A stretch of 9,946 nucleotides of DNA from Candidatus Accumulibacter iunctus. GTDB lineage: Bacteria > Pseudomonadota > Gammaproteobacteria > Burkholderiales > Rhodocyclaceae. The stretch is taken from assembly GCA_002345025.1 (NCBI GenBank), contig DDUX01000043.1, positions 1 through 9,946 of the forward strand, written 5' to 3'. Every line of letters starts with the position of its first letter. The stretch's first letter is position 1. Position numbers and translations under genes: made by a program. The notes beneath the pieces are model-generated. The model was not told the DNA's origin and did not search any database. It saw nothing but the letters and a program-made list of their open reading frames with translations. Positions 1 to 6,507 of this stretch are shown here, piece by piece.

Positions 1-2
1 AC

Positions 3-914
3 CCGGCACGCGGCATAGCGCGCAGCACCGGTGCGCGCGCCTGTCCGCCGCCGCGGCCTGCGGACACGGCTGCGGCTGGCAGCGATGATGCCGCTGAACA
101 TGGCTTGGCGGCGACAGAGGTTGCCGGTGGACGGCCGACGGGCCAACTCGCCGCGGCGGCGTCGGGGAGGCCCGGTCTGGCGAAGGAGCCGCCGCGGTTG
201 TCGAAGCTGGTCAGCGAGCTGGCGGGGTGTTCGCGACGCGAGGCCGACGAATGGATCGAGAATGGCTGGGTCAGTGTCGATGGCGTGGTCATCAACCGGC
301 TCGGCGCGCGCGTCAACCCGAAGGCGAGGATAGAGATCCGGGATGCGACGAGCAGGCATCGCAGCGAGAGCGTCACCATGCTGTTTCACAAGCCGTGTCC
401 TGTCGGCGATGAGGCGATGTCGAGTGGGCGCGAGAGTGCGGCTGCCCGCATCCGGGCCGACAATCGATGGACCGAGGATGGCTCCGGGGGGCGTTTCCAG
501 CTCGCCCACCTGCGGGGATTGGCGCCTGCCGGAGCGCTTGATGCCAGTGCCGGCGGGATGCTGGTCTTCACGCAGGAGGGCAGCGTGGCGCGCCGGCTGG
601 CCGGTGGTGACGCTCGTCTGGAGAAGGAATACCATGTCCTGGTCGATGGCGTCCTGGCAGCGGACGGGCTTGATCGTCTGCGGCACGGACTGGTTCTGGA
701 CGGCATCCGGCTGCGGCCGGCCGAGGTCTCGTGGCTCAACGAGCAGCGCCTGCGTATCGTTCTGCACGAGAGTCTGAAACAGCAGATCCCGCGCATGTGC
801 GCGCTTGAGGGCTTGCGCGCGCGTGAGATCAGGTGCGTGCGCATCGGCAGTATTTCACTCGGCAGGCTGCCGCCTGGCGAGTGGCGCTACCTGCGCGCCG
901 ACGAGCGCTTCTGA
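3..914 (+). CDS. RluF-like rRNA pseudouridine synthase (RsuA/RluB/E/F family), 5' end open
   Basis: Isomerises uridine to pseudouridine in rRNA. An S4 RNA-binding domain comes first (RLSKLVSELAGCSRREADEW, about residues 31-78 when counted from the TTG at 105), then the synthase fold. The catalytic Asp is D146 in GALDASAGGM, followed by LEKEYHVLVDG (173-182), KQQIPRMC (225-232) and a C-terminal PPGEWRYLRADE that resembles RluF. The family's usual GRLD motif reads GALD here, so the normally conserved Arg is missing. The upstream Ala/Pro-rich frame has no stop back to position 3, so the true start may lie outside the window; TTG 105 is the first start-like codon for the 269-residue form and has no clear Shine-Dalgarno. 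The family assignment is firm. The exact rRNA target (U2604 of 23S in E. coli RluF) is inference, and a divergent paralogue is possible. Confidence 0.85.
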   Translation, partial: PARGIARSTGARACPPPRPADTAAAGSDDAAEHGLAATEVAGGRPTGQLAAAASGRPGLAKEPPRLSKLVSELAGCSRREADEWIENGWVSVDGVVINRLGARVNPKARIEIRDATSRHRSESVTMLFHKPCPVGDEAMSSGRESAAARIRADNRWTEDGSGGRFQLAHLRGLAPAGALDASAGGMLVFTQEGSVARRLAGGDARLEKEYHVLVDGVLAADGLDRLRHGLVLDGIRLRPAEVSWLNEQRLRIVLHESLKQQIPRMCALEGLRAREIRCVRIGSISLGRLPPGEWRYLRADERF

Positions 915-946
915 TTGGTCAGGTGATGACCCCGGCGGCGGCGCAC

Positions 947-975
947 TTGCGAGCGCCGGCTGCTGCAGCTACCAT
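947..975 (+). promoter_or_regulatory. Candidate sigma-70 promoter for the HDOD gene
   Basis: TTGCGA (947-952, 4/6 match to the -35 consensus), a 17-base spacer and TACCAT (970-975, 4/6 match to the -10) lie about 75 bases before the ATG at 1049. This is consensus matching by eye only. The gene could instead be read through from the pseudouridine synthase upstream. Confidence 0.3.
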
Positions 976-1048
976 CCTGGCCATCGTGCGGCCTCCTGGT
1001 CGGCAGCACTCTCTCGCAGCGAGTCGTCAGGACTTGGAGGCAGGAACC

Positions 1049-1924
1049 ATGCTCGACAAGCGCCCACCCCGTGACCTGGCAGCCTGGCTGAGCCTGATCA
1101 GCAGCCAGGAGATTCCCGTCCTGCGGCAAACGGTTCGCCGCCTCGACGAGGCGCGGGAGAACATCGACCGCGTCGGAGGTCGTGAGATCACCGACATCGT
1201 GCTGCAGGATCCGCTCCTGGCGATTCGCGTCCTTGCCTACATCCAGTCGGTCGGCAGCCGGCGCTTGCGCGGCGACATCACGAACATCGCCAGCGCAGTG
1301 ATGATGCTCGGCATCGAGCCGTTCTTTCGTGCCTTCGACCGACCGCAGACCCTCGAGGCCAGGCTCGGTCCGCAGCCGGCGGCCCTTCTCGGTGTGCTGC
1401 AGGTCGTCCTGCGGTCGCAGCGTGCGTCGCGCTACGCGCATGAATGGGCCTTCGCCCGCCACGACATGAACGTCGAGGAGGTCGCCCTCGCCGCGCTGCT
1501 GCACGACACGGCCGAGATCCTCGTCTGGTGCACGGCGCCCGAGCTGGCGATCGAGGTTCGCCAGCGGCAGCAGTCTGACCGCAGCTTGCGCAGCGGCATT
1601 GCGCAGCAGGCCGTTCTCGGATTCCCGCTGGCCGAGCTGCAGCTGGCCCTCTGTCACGCCTGGCGGCTGCCGGAGCTGCTGCTCACCATGATCGATGATG
1701 GCAATGCGCATCTGCCGCGCGTGCGCAACGTCAAGCTGGCGGTGGACCTCGCCCGTCACACCGCTGACGGCTGGGCCGACCCGGCAATCGCGGATGACCT
1801 GAACGCCGTGCAGGACCTGCTGCACATCGGTCGCGAGACGCTGCTCGGTCGCTTGCAGGTGCCGCCCGAGGTCTTGCCGCGGTTCATCCGCGATGATCGC
1901 GGGCCGGCTACGGTCGGGCCCTAG
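1049..1924 (+). CDS. HDOD domain protein
   Basis: A 291-residue soluble protein with an HDOD domain, a degenerate relative of HD phosphohydrolases found in bacterial signalling proteins and usually thought to act through protein interactions rather than catalysis. The N-terminal part has the typical pattern IPVLRQTVRRLDEA (22-35), then ITDIVLQDPLLAIRVLAYIQS (47-67) and an SAVMMLGIEPFF helix (82-93). A second helical half holds ALLHDTAEIL (149-158), which keeps an HD pair, and LALCHAWRLPELLLTMI (199-215). No receiver, GGDEF or EAL partner domain is present. ATG 1049 is chosen because GGAGG at 1036-1040 lies 8 bases upstream; the frame stays open further upstream but those residues look non-coding. 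The next gene begins 36 bases after the stop, so the two may be cotranscribed. Its specific role is unknown. Confidence 0.85.
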   Translation: MLDKRPPRDLAAWLSLISSQEIPVLRQTVRRLDEARENIDRVGGREITDIVLQDPLLAIRVLAYIQSVGSRRLRGDITNIASAVMMLGIEPFFRAFDRPQTLEARLGPQPAALLGVLQVVLRSQRASRYAHEWAFARHDMNVEEVALAALLHDTAEILVWCTAPELAIEVRQRQQSDRSLRSGIAQQAVLGFPLAELQLALCHAWRLPELLLTMIDDGNAHLPRVRNVKLAVDLARHTADGWADPAIADDLNAVQDLLHIGRETLLGRLQVPPEVLPRFIRDDRGPATVGP

Positions 1925-1960
1925 TTCCCGACCGCCGCCTCGCAGCGTCCGGTTTCGCCG

Positions 1961-3304
1961 ATGCCCCGCCACGTGCTCTTTGCCATCGTCTTCATCGAAG
2001 GATTCTGCTCTCTTGGCGCCGAGGTCATCGCCTTGCGCCAGATCATCCCGCATATGGGGAGTTCGATCGTCGTCACCGCGCCGACGATCGGCTTCTTCCT
2101 GCTGGCGCTGGCCCTCGGTTACCACGCTGGTGCCAGGGTGGAGGCAGATTACGTCGCCGTCGTCGCGAGGAACTTCCTCGCCGCTGCGCTGCTGATCGGC
2201 GTCGGGCTGTCGGGCGCCGGCGTCGATCTCGTCTTTGCGGCGGTCAAGCCGCCGGAGATCGCTTACCTGCTGCTGATCGGCGGTGTGCTCTGTCCCGTGG
2301 CTTGGCTGCTCGGGCAGACGGTACCGATTCTCAGCAACCTCCTGCAGCACGAGCGGGTTGGCGAGGCCAGTGGCGAGGCGCTGTACTACTCGACGCTCGG
2401 CTCATTTCTCGGCTCGCTGTCGCTATCGCTGCTGCTGATGCAATGGCTCGGCGTATCGGCTGCGGTCGGATTCTGCGCGCTGCTGCTGCTCGCCGGCCAC
2501 ACGTTGCTGCGTCCGCGCGCCTGGTCGGCGGCGGTCGTTGTGGCGGCAGTCGCTGTCGCGACGGTGATCGCCAATGCCTGGCTGCGGCCGCAGATCGAGA
2601 CCGTCTACGCCAGCTATCTGGTCCAACCGGCTGTCTATGATGGCGCCATCAACGGCCGAGCGATGCGCAACAACAACTCCGTCGCCTCGCTCATCGACGA
2701 ATCCGAACCGCCGCGCTACGCGCGCTACATCAGGCACATTCGCGCCATGCTCCTCGATGACCTGCAGTTTCGCGGGCGCCGGATCCTGGTCCTCGGCGCC
2801 GGTGGCTTCACCGTCTCGCACCGCGAGCCGGAGAATCACTACACCTACGTCGATATCGACCCGGCGGTGCGCGAGATTGCCGAACAGCACTTCCTGCACG
2901 AGAAGGCAAGCGGCGAGTTCGTCGCCGACGACGCCCGCCGCTTCGTCATCCGTAGCGAGCAGCGCTTCGCCGCCGTCCTCGTCGATGTATACGGCGCCCA
3001 CTCGTCGATTCCGGGCCATCTGGTGACACGCGAGTTCTGGCAGGCAACGCGCCGCGTTCTCGACCGGCAGGGCCTGCTGATCGCCAACCTGATTCTCGAC
3101 AGCGCGCTCGCCACCCCCTATGCGCGCAACCTGCTGGCAACGATCGAGAGCGTCTACGGCCGCTGTGCGGTCGAAGTCCTGCAGAAGCGGCAGGTGCTGG
3201 CCAATGTCGTCGTCACCTGTCGCAACGGCGCGCAGCCGGAAGTGGCGCGCCTGTTCACCGACGAACACAACCGCGCCGACTTCGATCAGGCGCGATCCCG
3301 CTGA
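1961..3304 (+). CDS. Membrane-anchored spermidine-synthase-like protein (fused membrane/SpeE-type)
   Basis: A 447-residue fusion. The N-terminal half (about 5-206) has roughly seven hydrophobic segments near 5-23, 38-56, 68-90, 100-122, 143-160, 163-181 and 188-206. The C-terminal half is a SAM/decarboxylated-SAM binding Rossmann domain of spermidine-synthase type: ILVLGAGGFT (275-284), VDID (297-300, the acidic ribose-binding loop), DDARRF (323-328) and VDVYGAHSSIPGHLVTREFW (341-360), equivalent to the VDSSDP...EEFY region of SpeE. The gatekeeper loop after D342 differs from true spermidine synthase, so polyamine synthesis is not assured; another aminopropyl or methyl transfer at the membrane is possible. 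ATG 1961 is the only start codon after the in-frame stop at 1922-1924. No good Shine-Dalgarno is visible, which suggests dependence on translation of the HDOD gene upstream. Confidence 0.8.
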   Translation: MPRHVLFAIVFIEGFCSLGAEVIALRQIIPHMGSSIVVTAPTIGFFLLALALGYHAGARVEADYVAVVARNFLAAALLIGVGLSGAGVDLVFAAVKPPEIAYLLLIGGVLCPVAWLLGQTVPILSNLLQHERVGEASGEALYYSTLGSFLGSLSLSLLLMQWLGVSAAVGFCALLLLAGHTLLRPRAWSAAVVVAAVAVATVIANAWLRPQIETVYASYLVQPAVYDGAINGRAMRNNNSVASLIDESEPPRYARYIRHIRAMLLDDLQFRGRRILVLGAGGFTVSHREPENHYTYVDIDPAVREIAEQHFLHEKASGEFVADDARRFVIRSEQRFAAVLVDVYGAHSSIPGHLVTREFWQATRRVLDRQGLLIANLILDSALATPYARNLLATIESVYGRCAVEVLQKRQVLANVVVTCRNGAQPEVARLFTDEHNRADFDQARSR

Positions 3305-3314
3305 GCCGCGCCGG

Positions 3315-3348
3315 GAGGAAGGCCGCAGCCGGAGGCCGGCGGTTCCTC
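3315..3348. terminator. Hairpin between convergent genes, possible bidirectional terminator
   Basis: GAGGAA (3315-3320) pairs with TTCCTC (3343-3348), and CCGC (3323-3326) pairs with GCGG (3339-3342) across a two-base bulge; an inner GCC/GGC pair can extend the stem. It lies in the 78-base gap between the stops of the spermidine-synthase-like gene and the cytochrome gene. There is no T-tract on either side, so intrinsic termination is uncertain. Confidence 0.3.
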
Positions 3349-3382
3349 GCCGGCGCCAGCAACGGCCGGATGAGCGACGGGC

Positions 3383-4144
3383 TCAGCCTTTCCTGGCGCC
3401 ACCCGCCTTGCACATCGACCCCTTGGTCATCAGCATCGACGTCGGGGTGTTCAGGCTCGCCATGTATGCGGCGATGGCGAGCAACTGGTCGTGGTTGTAG
3501 TTCCTGGCGACCTTGACCATGTCCGCGTGGGAGTTGGCGCGCTTGCCGTCACGGATGTCGGTCATCTGCCGCAGCAGATACGCATAGTGCTGGCCCGCAA
3601 GGACCGGGTAGAACCTGTCCGCGACGCCCTCGCCGTTGGGCTGGTGGCACTGGCTGCATTCCTTCTCGTAGAGCAGCTTGCCGCCAGCGACCATCTCGGC
3701 TGCGTCAGGACCCGCATACTTTCCCGAATCACGCGGGATGCACAGGGTCTGGACATACGCGGCGACATCCGCCAGTGCCTGCGGGTTGGCCAGCTTTCTG
3801 GCGAATGGGTACATCGTCGGGTTGTAGCGTTGTCCCGAGCGAATGTCGGCCAGTTGCTTGATGACGACGCTGCTGTGCTGGCCCGCCAGTTGCGGGATGC
3901 TGCCATCGGGATTGCCGCCGCCGGTGGGCAGGTGGCAGGCTGCGCAGTACTCCTCGTACGCTGCCTGCCCGGCCCGGACATTGCCTTTCAGCTTGAGCGC
4001 CTCGCCCCTTTCGGCGAGCGCAGTGTTGCCTGGGTAGTCCCTGACTTCGATGCCCGCTTTCCTCTCGGCGGGCGCTTGGGCCACGACGAACGTGGGAATC
4101 AGTGCGATTGAGACAGCAACGCCGAGTTGCATGGTCTTCATCAT
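3383..4144 (-). CDS. Periplasmic diheme cytochrome c (cytochrome c4/c553-like)
   Basis: A 253-residue exported electron carrier. A signal peptide (MMKTMQLGVAVSIALIPTFV, then VAQA) should be cut after about residue 24. Two cytochrome c class I domains follow, each with covalent haem attachment: CAACH (67-71) and CSQCH (163-167). Candidate distal Met ligands are M111 (in NPTMYPFARKL) and M209 (in HADMVKVARNY). The two-domain layout and LAGQH repeat before each distal region match tandem c4-type cytochromes that pass electrons to terminal oxidases or other reductases; the partner is not in this window. ATG 4144 is chosen because GGAGG lies 7 bases upstream and the signal peptide starts cleanly there; the open frame continues 15 codons further upstream without sense. 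The gene is monocistronic and faces the spermidine-synthase-like gene. Confidence 0.9.
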   Translation of the reverse strand: MMKTMQLGVAVSIALIPTFVVAQAPAERKAGIEVRDYPGNTALAERGEALKLKGNVRAGQAAYEEYCAACHLPTGGGNPDGSIPQLAGQHSSVVIKQLADIRSGQRYNPTMYPFARKLANPQALADVAAYVQTLCIPRDSGKYAGPDAAEMVAGGKLLYEKECSQCHQPNGEGVADRFYPVLAGQHYAYLLRQMTDIRDGKRANSHADMVKVARNYNHDQLLAIAAYMASLNTPTSMLMTKGSMCKAGGARKG

Positions 4145-4197
4145 TTTGTCGCCTCCTGGCTTGTCAAAGAACGGGCATCGAAACAGCATGCCAAGGC

Positions 4198-4226
4198 AGT
4201 ATCGGTGGTAGCAGCAGCCGGGTCAA
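4198..4226 (-). promoter_or_regulatory. Candidate sigma-70 promoter of the cytochrome c gene
   Basis: On the - strand, TTGACC (4226-4221, 5/6 match to the -35), a 17-base spacer and GATACT (4203-4198, 4/6 match to the -10) lie about 54 bases before ATG 4144, leaving a leader of roughly 45 bases that contains the GGAGG ribosome site. Spacing and matches are good, but the call is by eye. Confidence 0.45.
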
Positions 4227-4542
4227 GCGACTATCGGCGCCCGGGCAGCCGCATCAAGCCCGAGCAAGACCCCGGCGTTGCGCCCGCCGGCTGTCGAAAG
4301 TGGCGGCAATGCGGCGCTGGACCTTCAGGTCGCCTTTGCCTTTCTCCAGGGCGGCGAGCAGGTGGCCGAGGACGGACTGGCGCAGGTGCTTGCGGGTTGA
4401 CCTGAATCGGGCGAAATGCGCGGCTTCCGATCGGTGGCAGCCGGGTGACGCGCTCGCTTCGGCTGTGCTCTTGCTCGGGAGCGGGCTGCAGGTGGTGCGA
4501 CGAGGCGGGGTCTTGCCTCTCGCCGTCCTCGAATGCGAACAG
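4227..4542. other. Gene-poor stretch with a possible gene remnant on the minus strand
   Basis: No convincing complete gene lies here. On the - strand one frame is open from 4556 to a stop at 4254-4256 and has no ATG, GTG or TTG start. Its second half (about 4435-4257) reads like real protein, with helical, charged segments such as RKHLRQSVLGHLLAALEKGK and GDLKVQRRIAATFDSRRAQR and GC-rich third codon positions; the first half is low-complexity Ser/Thr/Pro. It may be a truncated or frameshifted gene. I do not recognise the family. The opposite strand also gives a plausible short frame over the same bases, so direction is uncertain. Confidence 0.25.
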
Positions 4543-4571
4543 TTGACATCACTGCATCATGATGCAGTCAT
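4543..4571 (+). promoter_or_regulatory. Toxin-antitoxin promoter with 18-bp palindromic operator
   Basis: A perfect 18-bp palindrome, ACTGCATCATGATGCAGT (4551-4568), lies ten bases before the antitoxin ATG. A consensus -35 TTGACA (4543-4548) precedes it and a weak -10 AGTCAT (4566-4571) overlaps its end at 17-base spacing. The palindrome therefore sits in the spacer of the likely promoter, as expected for an operator bound by the ribbon-helix-helix antitoxin. Transcription would start at about the ATG (4578), giving a leaderless or nearly leaderless mRNA; no Shine-Dalgarno is visible. The palindrome is seen directly; the regulatory role is inference. Confidence 0.6.
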
Positions 4572-4577
4572 GCCTCC

Positions 4578-4823
4578 ATGAAAACGACCATCGATCTGCC
4601 GGCTGATCTCCATGATGCGGTCACCTCGATCGCTGCGCACGCGCGCAAGAGCATGAACCAGACGGTCGCTGAACTGATCCGCCGTGGATTGGCGCATCCA
4701 CCCCTGGCGGGCGAGGTGGCGGCAAACCCCGGGCTGCGCATCGACCAGAGCACCGGCCTGCCCGTCATCCGATCGCCGCGGCCGGTGACCGCGGAAGACG
4801 TTCGGGCGCTCGAGGACGAGTGA
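4578..4823 (+). CDS. vapB: VapB-type ribbon-helix-helix antitoxin
   Basis: An 81-residue protein. Residues 1-39 form a ribbon-helix-helix (MetJ/Arc type) DNA-binding domain: the beta strand MKTTIDLPADL is followed by two helices covering HDAVTSIAAHARKSMNQTV and AELIRRGLAH. The C-terminal half (about 45-81, with VIRSPRPVTAEDVRALEDE) is the usual flexible toxin-neutralising tail that wraps the PIN domain. It should neutralise the downstream toxin and, with it, repress the operon through the palindrome just upstream. The start is fixed by the MKTTIDLP beginning typical of these antitoxins; no Shine-Dalgarno is visible. The stop overlaps the toxin start codon (TGATG), which indicates translational coupling. 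Confidence 0.85.
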   Translation: MKTTIDLPADLHDAVTSIAAHARKSMNQTVAELIRRGLAHPPLAGEVAANPGLRIDQSTGLPVIRSPRPVTAEDVRALEDE

Positions 4824-5260
4824 TGCCCGGGCGAGCCGCTGCAACCCGACACGTGGCTGGCTCGGTACATCTGCTTGATGGCAACGTGCTTTACGCCTTG
4901 GCCGACCAGGCACATGTGCACCATGCGCCGGCGCGGCAGTGGTTCTCGAGCCTGTCGGGTGGGTTCGCCACATGCCCCATCACGCAGGGGACGCTCGTGC
5001 GGCTGGTGATGCGTCTGGGCGGCCTTGGTCTCGAGCAGGCTCTGGCCTTGGTCGGCGTGGTAACGGCGCATGCCAGACACCACTTCTGGCCCGACATGTT
5101 GCCGTACGACAAGGTGCGATGGCACGGCGTCATGGGTCACCGGCAAGTGACCGACGCCTACCTCGCCGGCCTGGTCAGGCATCATGGGGACAAGCTCGTC
5201 AGTTTTGACAAAGGGCTGGTCGCCTTGCACCCGGATGTCGGGGTTGCGGTGGAGGCCTAG
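4823..5260 (+). CDS. vapC: VapC-type PIN-domain ribonuclease toxin
   Basis: A 145-residue PIN-domain protein, predicted to be a Mg-dependent RNase that cuts tRNA or rRNA when free of antitoxin. Conserved acidic residues are D19 in HLLDGNVLYALAD, D111 in VTDAYLAGLVRHHG and D129 in VSFDKGL. The segment TCPITQGTLVRL (50-61) is where the second acidic residue of classical VapC would be; the Thr-Gln form is common in one VapC subgroup, so this need not mean inactivity. The start is ATG 4823 overlapping the antitoxin stop; GTG 4820 in the same frame is an alternative. The first dozen residues before HLLDGN look non-conserved, so a later GTG (4853) is also possible. RNA target not predictable from sequence. 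Confidence 0.85.
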   Translation: MPGRAAATRHVAGSVHLLDGNVLYALADQAHVHHAPARQWFSSLSGGFATCPITQGTLVRLVMRLGGLGLEQALALVGVVTAHARHHFWPDMLPYDKVRWHGVMGHRQVTDAYLAGLVRHHGDKLVSFDKGLVALHPDVGVAVEA

Positions 5261-5321
5261 GTTCCCCCTGTGTCCCTCCCCCTGCGTACGCATCGATCCG
5301 CGTGGCGCTGTCTTCAGAAAC

Positions 5322-5367
5322 GAAAGGGGCAATGAAAAGAGGCAAGGGTCGAAAAGGGGCAAGGGTC
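5322..5367. repeat. Short tandem repeat, two 17-bp copies plus a partial copy
   Basis: GAAAAGAGGCAAGGGTC (5334-5350) is followed directly by GAAAAGGGGCAAGGGTC (5351-5367), with one mismatch; a shorter related piece GAAAGGGGCAA lies at 5322-5332. On the - strand, downstream of the tRNA, the copies give repeated CCTTTTC-like pyrimidine tracts, which could help end tRNA transcription. The function is not known. Confidence 0.6.
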
Positions 5368-5383
5368 GCCGCCGCTCGCCGAC

Positions 5384-5408
5384 CTCATGCACCAAGGCGC
5401 CGCATGAG
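5384..5408. repeat. Hairpin downstream of tRNA-Ser
   Basis: A perfect 7-bp inverted repeat, CTCATGC (5384-5390) and GCATGAG (5402-5408), with an 11-base loop, lies about 35 bases past the 3' end of the tRNA on the - strand. No T-run follows directly. It may help process or end the tRNA transcript; this is weakly supported. Confidence 0.3.
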
Positions 5409-5442
5409 CCGGACTCCCCGTTCTTGAGAAGCCACCCGTGCT

Positions 5443-5530
5443 TGGCGGAAGCGGTGAGATTCGAACTCACGAACGGTTGCCCGTTGCCGGTTTTCAAGAC
5501 CGGTGCAATCGACCACTCTGCCACGCTTCC
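5443..5530 (-). tRNA. tRNA-Ser(UGA)
   Basis: An 88-base class II tRNA with encoded CCA. On the - strand the acceptor stem GGAAGCG (5530-5524) pairs with CGCTTCC (5453-5447), followed by discriminator G and CCA (5445-5443). The anticodon arm is CCGGT-CTTGAAA-ACCGG with anticodon TGA (5496-5494), which reads UCA and other UCN codons. The T arm is GTGAG-TTCGAAT-CTCAC. The long variable arm between anticodon and T arms (CAACGGGCAACCGTTC) is diagnostic for Ser. A -10-like TATGAT (5612-5607) lies about 77 bases upstream, without a clear -35. Confidence 0.95.
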
Positions 5531-5627
5531 TGAGCGACGCTCGCGGCTTTGGTGGTCAGCCCTGGCAAGAGGGGTGCCACCGTGCGTCTGGTCTGTGTTG
5601 ACGCCGATCATAGCATGGGGAAGCGCG

Positions 5628-5683
5628 GCGGGTAGTGTCGCGTCTGCGAGCGCTGGCGCTCGCAGACTGGCCGAGCGACCCGC
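5628..5683. repeat. Perfect 11-bp stem-loop within a larger dyad
   Basis: GTCTGCGAGCG (5642-5652) and CGCTCGCAGAC (5657-5667) are exact inverted repeats around a CTGG loop. An outer pair GCGGGT (5628-5633) with ACCCGC (5678-5683) can extend it into a branched structure. It lies between the divergent tRNA-Ser and BI-1 genes, upstream of both, with no T-tract, so a terminator role is unlikely for either. It could be a repetitive palindromic element or a regulatory site. Confidence 0.55.
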
Positions 5684-5698
5684 GGCGAAGCGCCCTAA

Positions 5699-5727
5699 TT
5701 GAAACTTTCTCCTGGTTTCGCTAGTCT
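5699..5727 (+). promoter_or_regulatory. Candidate promoter of the BI-1/YccA gene
   Basis: TTGAAA (5699-5704, 5/6 match to the -35), a 17-base spacer and TAGTCT (5722-5727, 3/6 match to the -10) would give a leader of about 35 bases that ends in the AGGAGG ribosome site. The -10 is weak. Confidence 0.35.
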
Positions 5728-5768
5728 TAGTGGGCGTAATCGCCTTTTCGACAAACAGGAGGAACACT

Positions 5769-6461
5769 ATGCAACCCCAGTATCAGATGACAGGTCAGCA
5801 GACTGCGACCCTGTCGCTGCAGCAGAACCGCGTGCTGCGCAACACTTTCATGCTGCTCGCGCTGACGATGCTGCCAACTGTCGTTGGCGCACTCGTCGGC
5901 GTGCAGCTGCAGTTCTCGTTCCTTTCCGGCAGTCCGTTCATGTCGTTCCTGCTCTTCCTCGGGATCGCCTTCGGCTTCATGTGGGGCATCGAGCGAACCA
6001 AGAACAGCGGCATGGGGGTCGTCTTGCTGCTGGCATTCACCTTCTTCATGGGCCTGATGCTGTCGCGCATCCTGCAGGTGGCGCTGGGCTTCAGCAATGG
6101 CGGTTCGCTGATTGCCATGGCGGCCGGCGGAACGGGCGTGATCTTCGTCACTCTCGCCGGGGTCGCGACGGTGACGAAGAAGGACTTCAGCTTCATGGGC
6201 AAGTTCCTGTTCATCGGCATGATCGTCGTCCTGCTGGCGGCGGTGGCCAACATCTTCTTCCAGATTCCGGCGCTTTCGCTGACCATTTCGGCGGTTGCCG
6301 TGTTGGTGTTCTCGGCGTACATCCTGTACGACATCAGCCGCATCGTCACTGGCGGCGAGGACAATTACATCTCGGCGACGCTGGCGGTGTACCTCGACGT
6401 GTACAACGTCTTCGTCAGTCTGCTGAACCTGTTGATGGCCTTCAGCGGCGACCGCGACTGA
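5769..6461 (+). CDS. Bax inhibitor-1/YccA family inner-membrane protein
   Basis: A 230-residue polytopic protein with seven hydrophobic segments near 25-45, 55-75, 81-103, 111-131, 142-162, 169-189 and 203-224, the standard BI-1 (TMBIM/UPF0005) layout and length. Family signatures are present: VLRNTFMLLALTM (22-34), KKDFSFMGKFLFIG (137-150) and YILYDISRIVTGGEDNYISA (184-203). D188 and D210 (in VYLDVYNVF) match the paired aspartates of the pH/calcium-sensing centre of family members. E. coli YccA is a modulator of the FtsH protease and bacterial YetJ leaks calcium; which role applies here is unknown. ATG 5769 follows AGGAGG at a good distance; an upstream in-frame GTG (5730) is less likely. 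The gene stands alone, ending in a strong terminator. Confidence 0.92.
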   Translation: MQPQYQMTGQQTATLSLQQNRVLRNTFMLLALTMLPTVVGALVGVQLQFSFLSGSPFMSFLLFLGIAFGFMWGIERTKNSGMGVVLLLAFTFFMGLMLSRILQVALGFSNGGSLIAMAAGGTGVIFVTLAGVATVTKKDFSFMGKFLFIGMIVVLLAAVANIFFQIPALSLTISAVAVLVFSAYILYDISRIVTGGEDNYISATLAVYLDVYNVFVSLLNLLMAFSGDRD

Positions 6462-6482
6462 GCGACAGCGGTTCGCAAGGAC

Positions 6483-6507
6483 GGGGCGGCCACGGCCGCC
6501 CCTTTTT
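6483..6507 (+). terminator. Rho-independent terminator of the BI-1 gene
   Basis: GGGGCGGC (6483-6490) pairs perfectly with GCCGCCCC (6495-6502) around a CACG loop, followed by TTTTT (6503-6507). It starts 21 bases after the BI-1 stop. It is also the apparent homing signal of the group IIC intron that begins four bases later. Confidence 0.92.

Noticed and set aside
887..2350. A 487-residue open frame on the minus strand
   Set aside because: It is antisense to the HDOD gene and the start of the spermidine-synthase-like gene and has the His/Asp/Arg/Gln-rich composition of a GC-rich shadow frame.
5322..5367. Tandem repeats as a CRISPR array
   Set aside because: The 17-bp units are directly adjacent with no spacers and number fewer than three.
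4568..5767. A 399-residue open frame on the minus strand
   Set aside because: It crosses the tRNA-Ser gene (the GSVAEWSIAPVLKTGNGQPF stretch is translated tRNA) and lies antisense to the vapBC pair; no protein family is evident.
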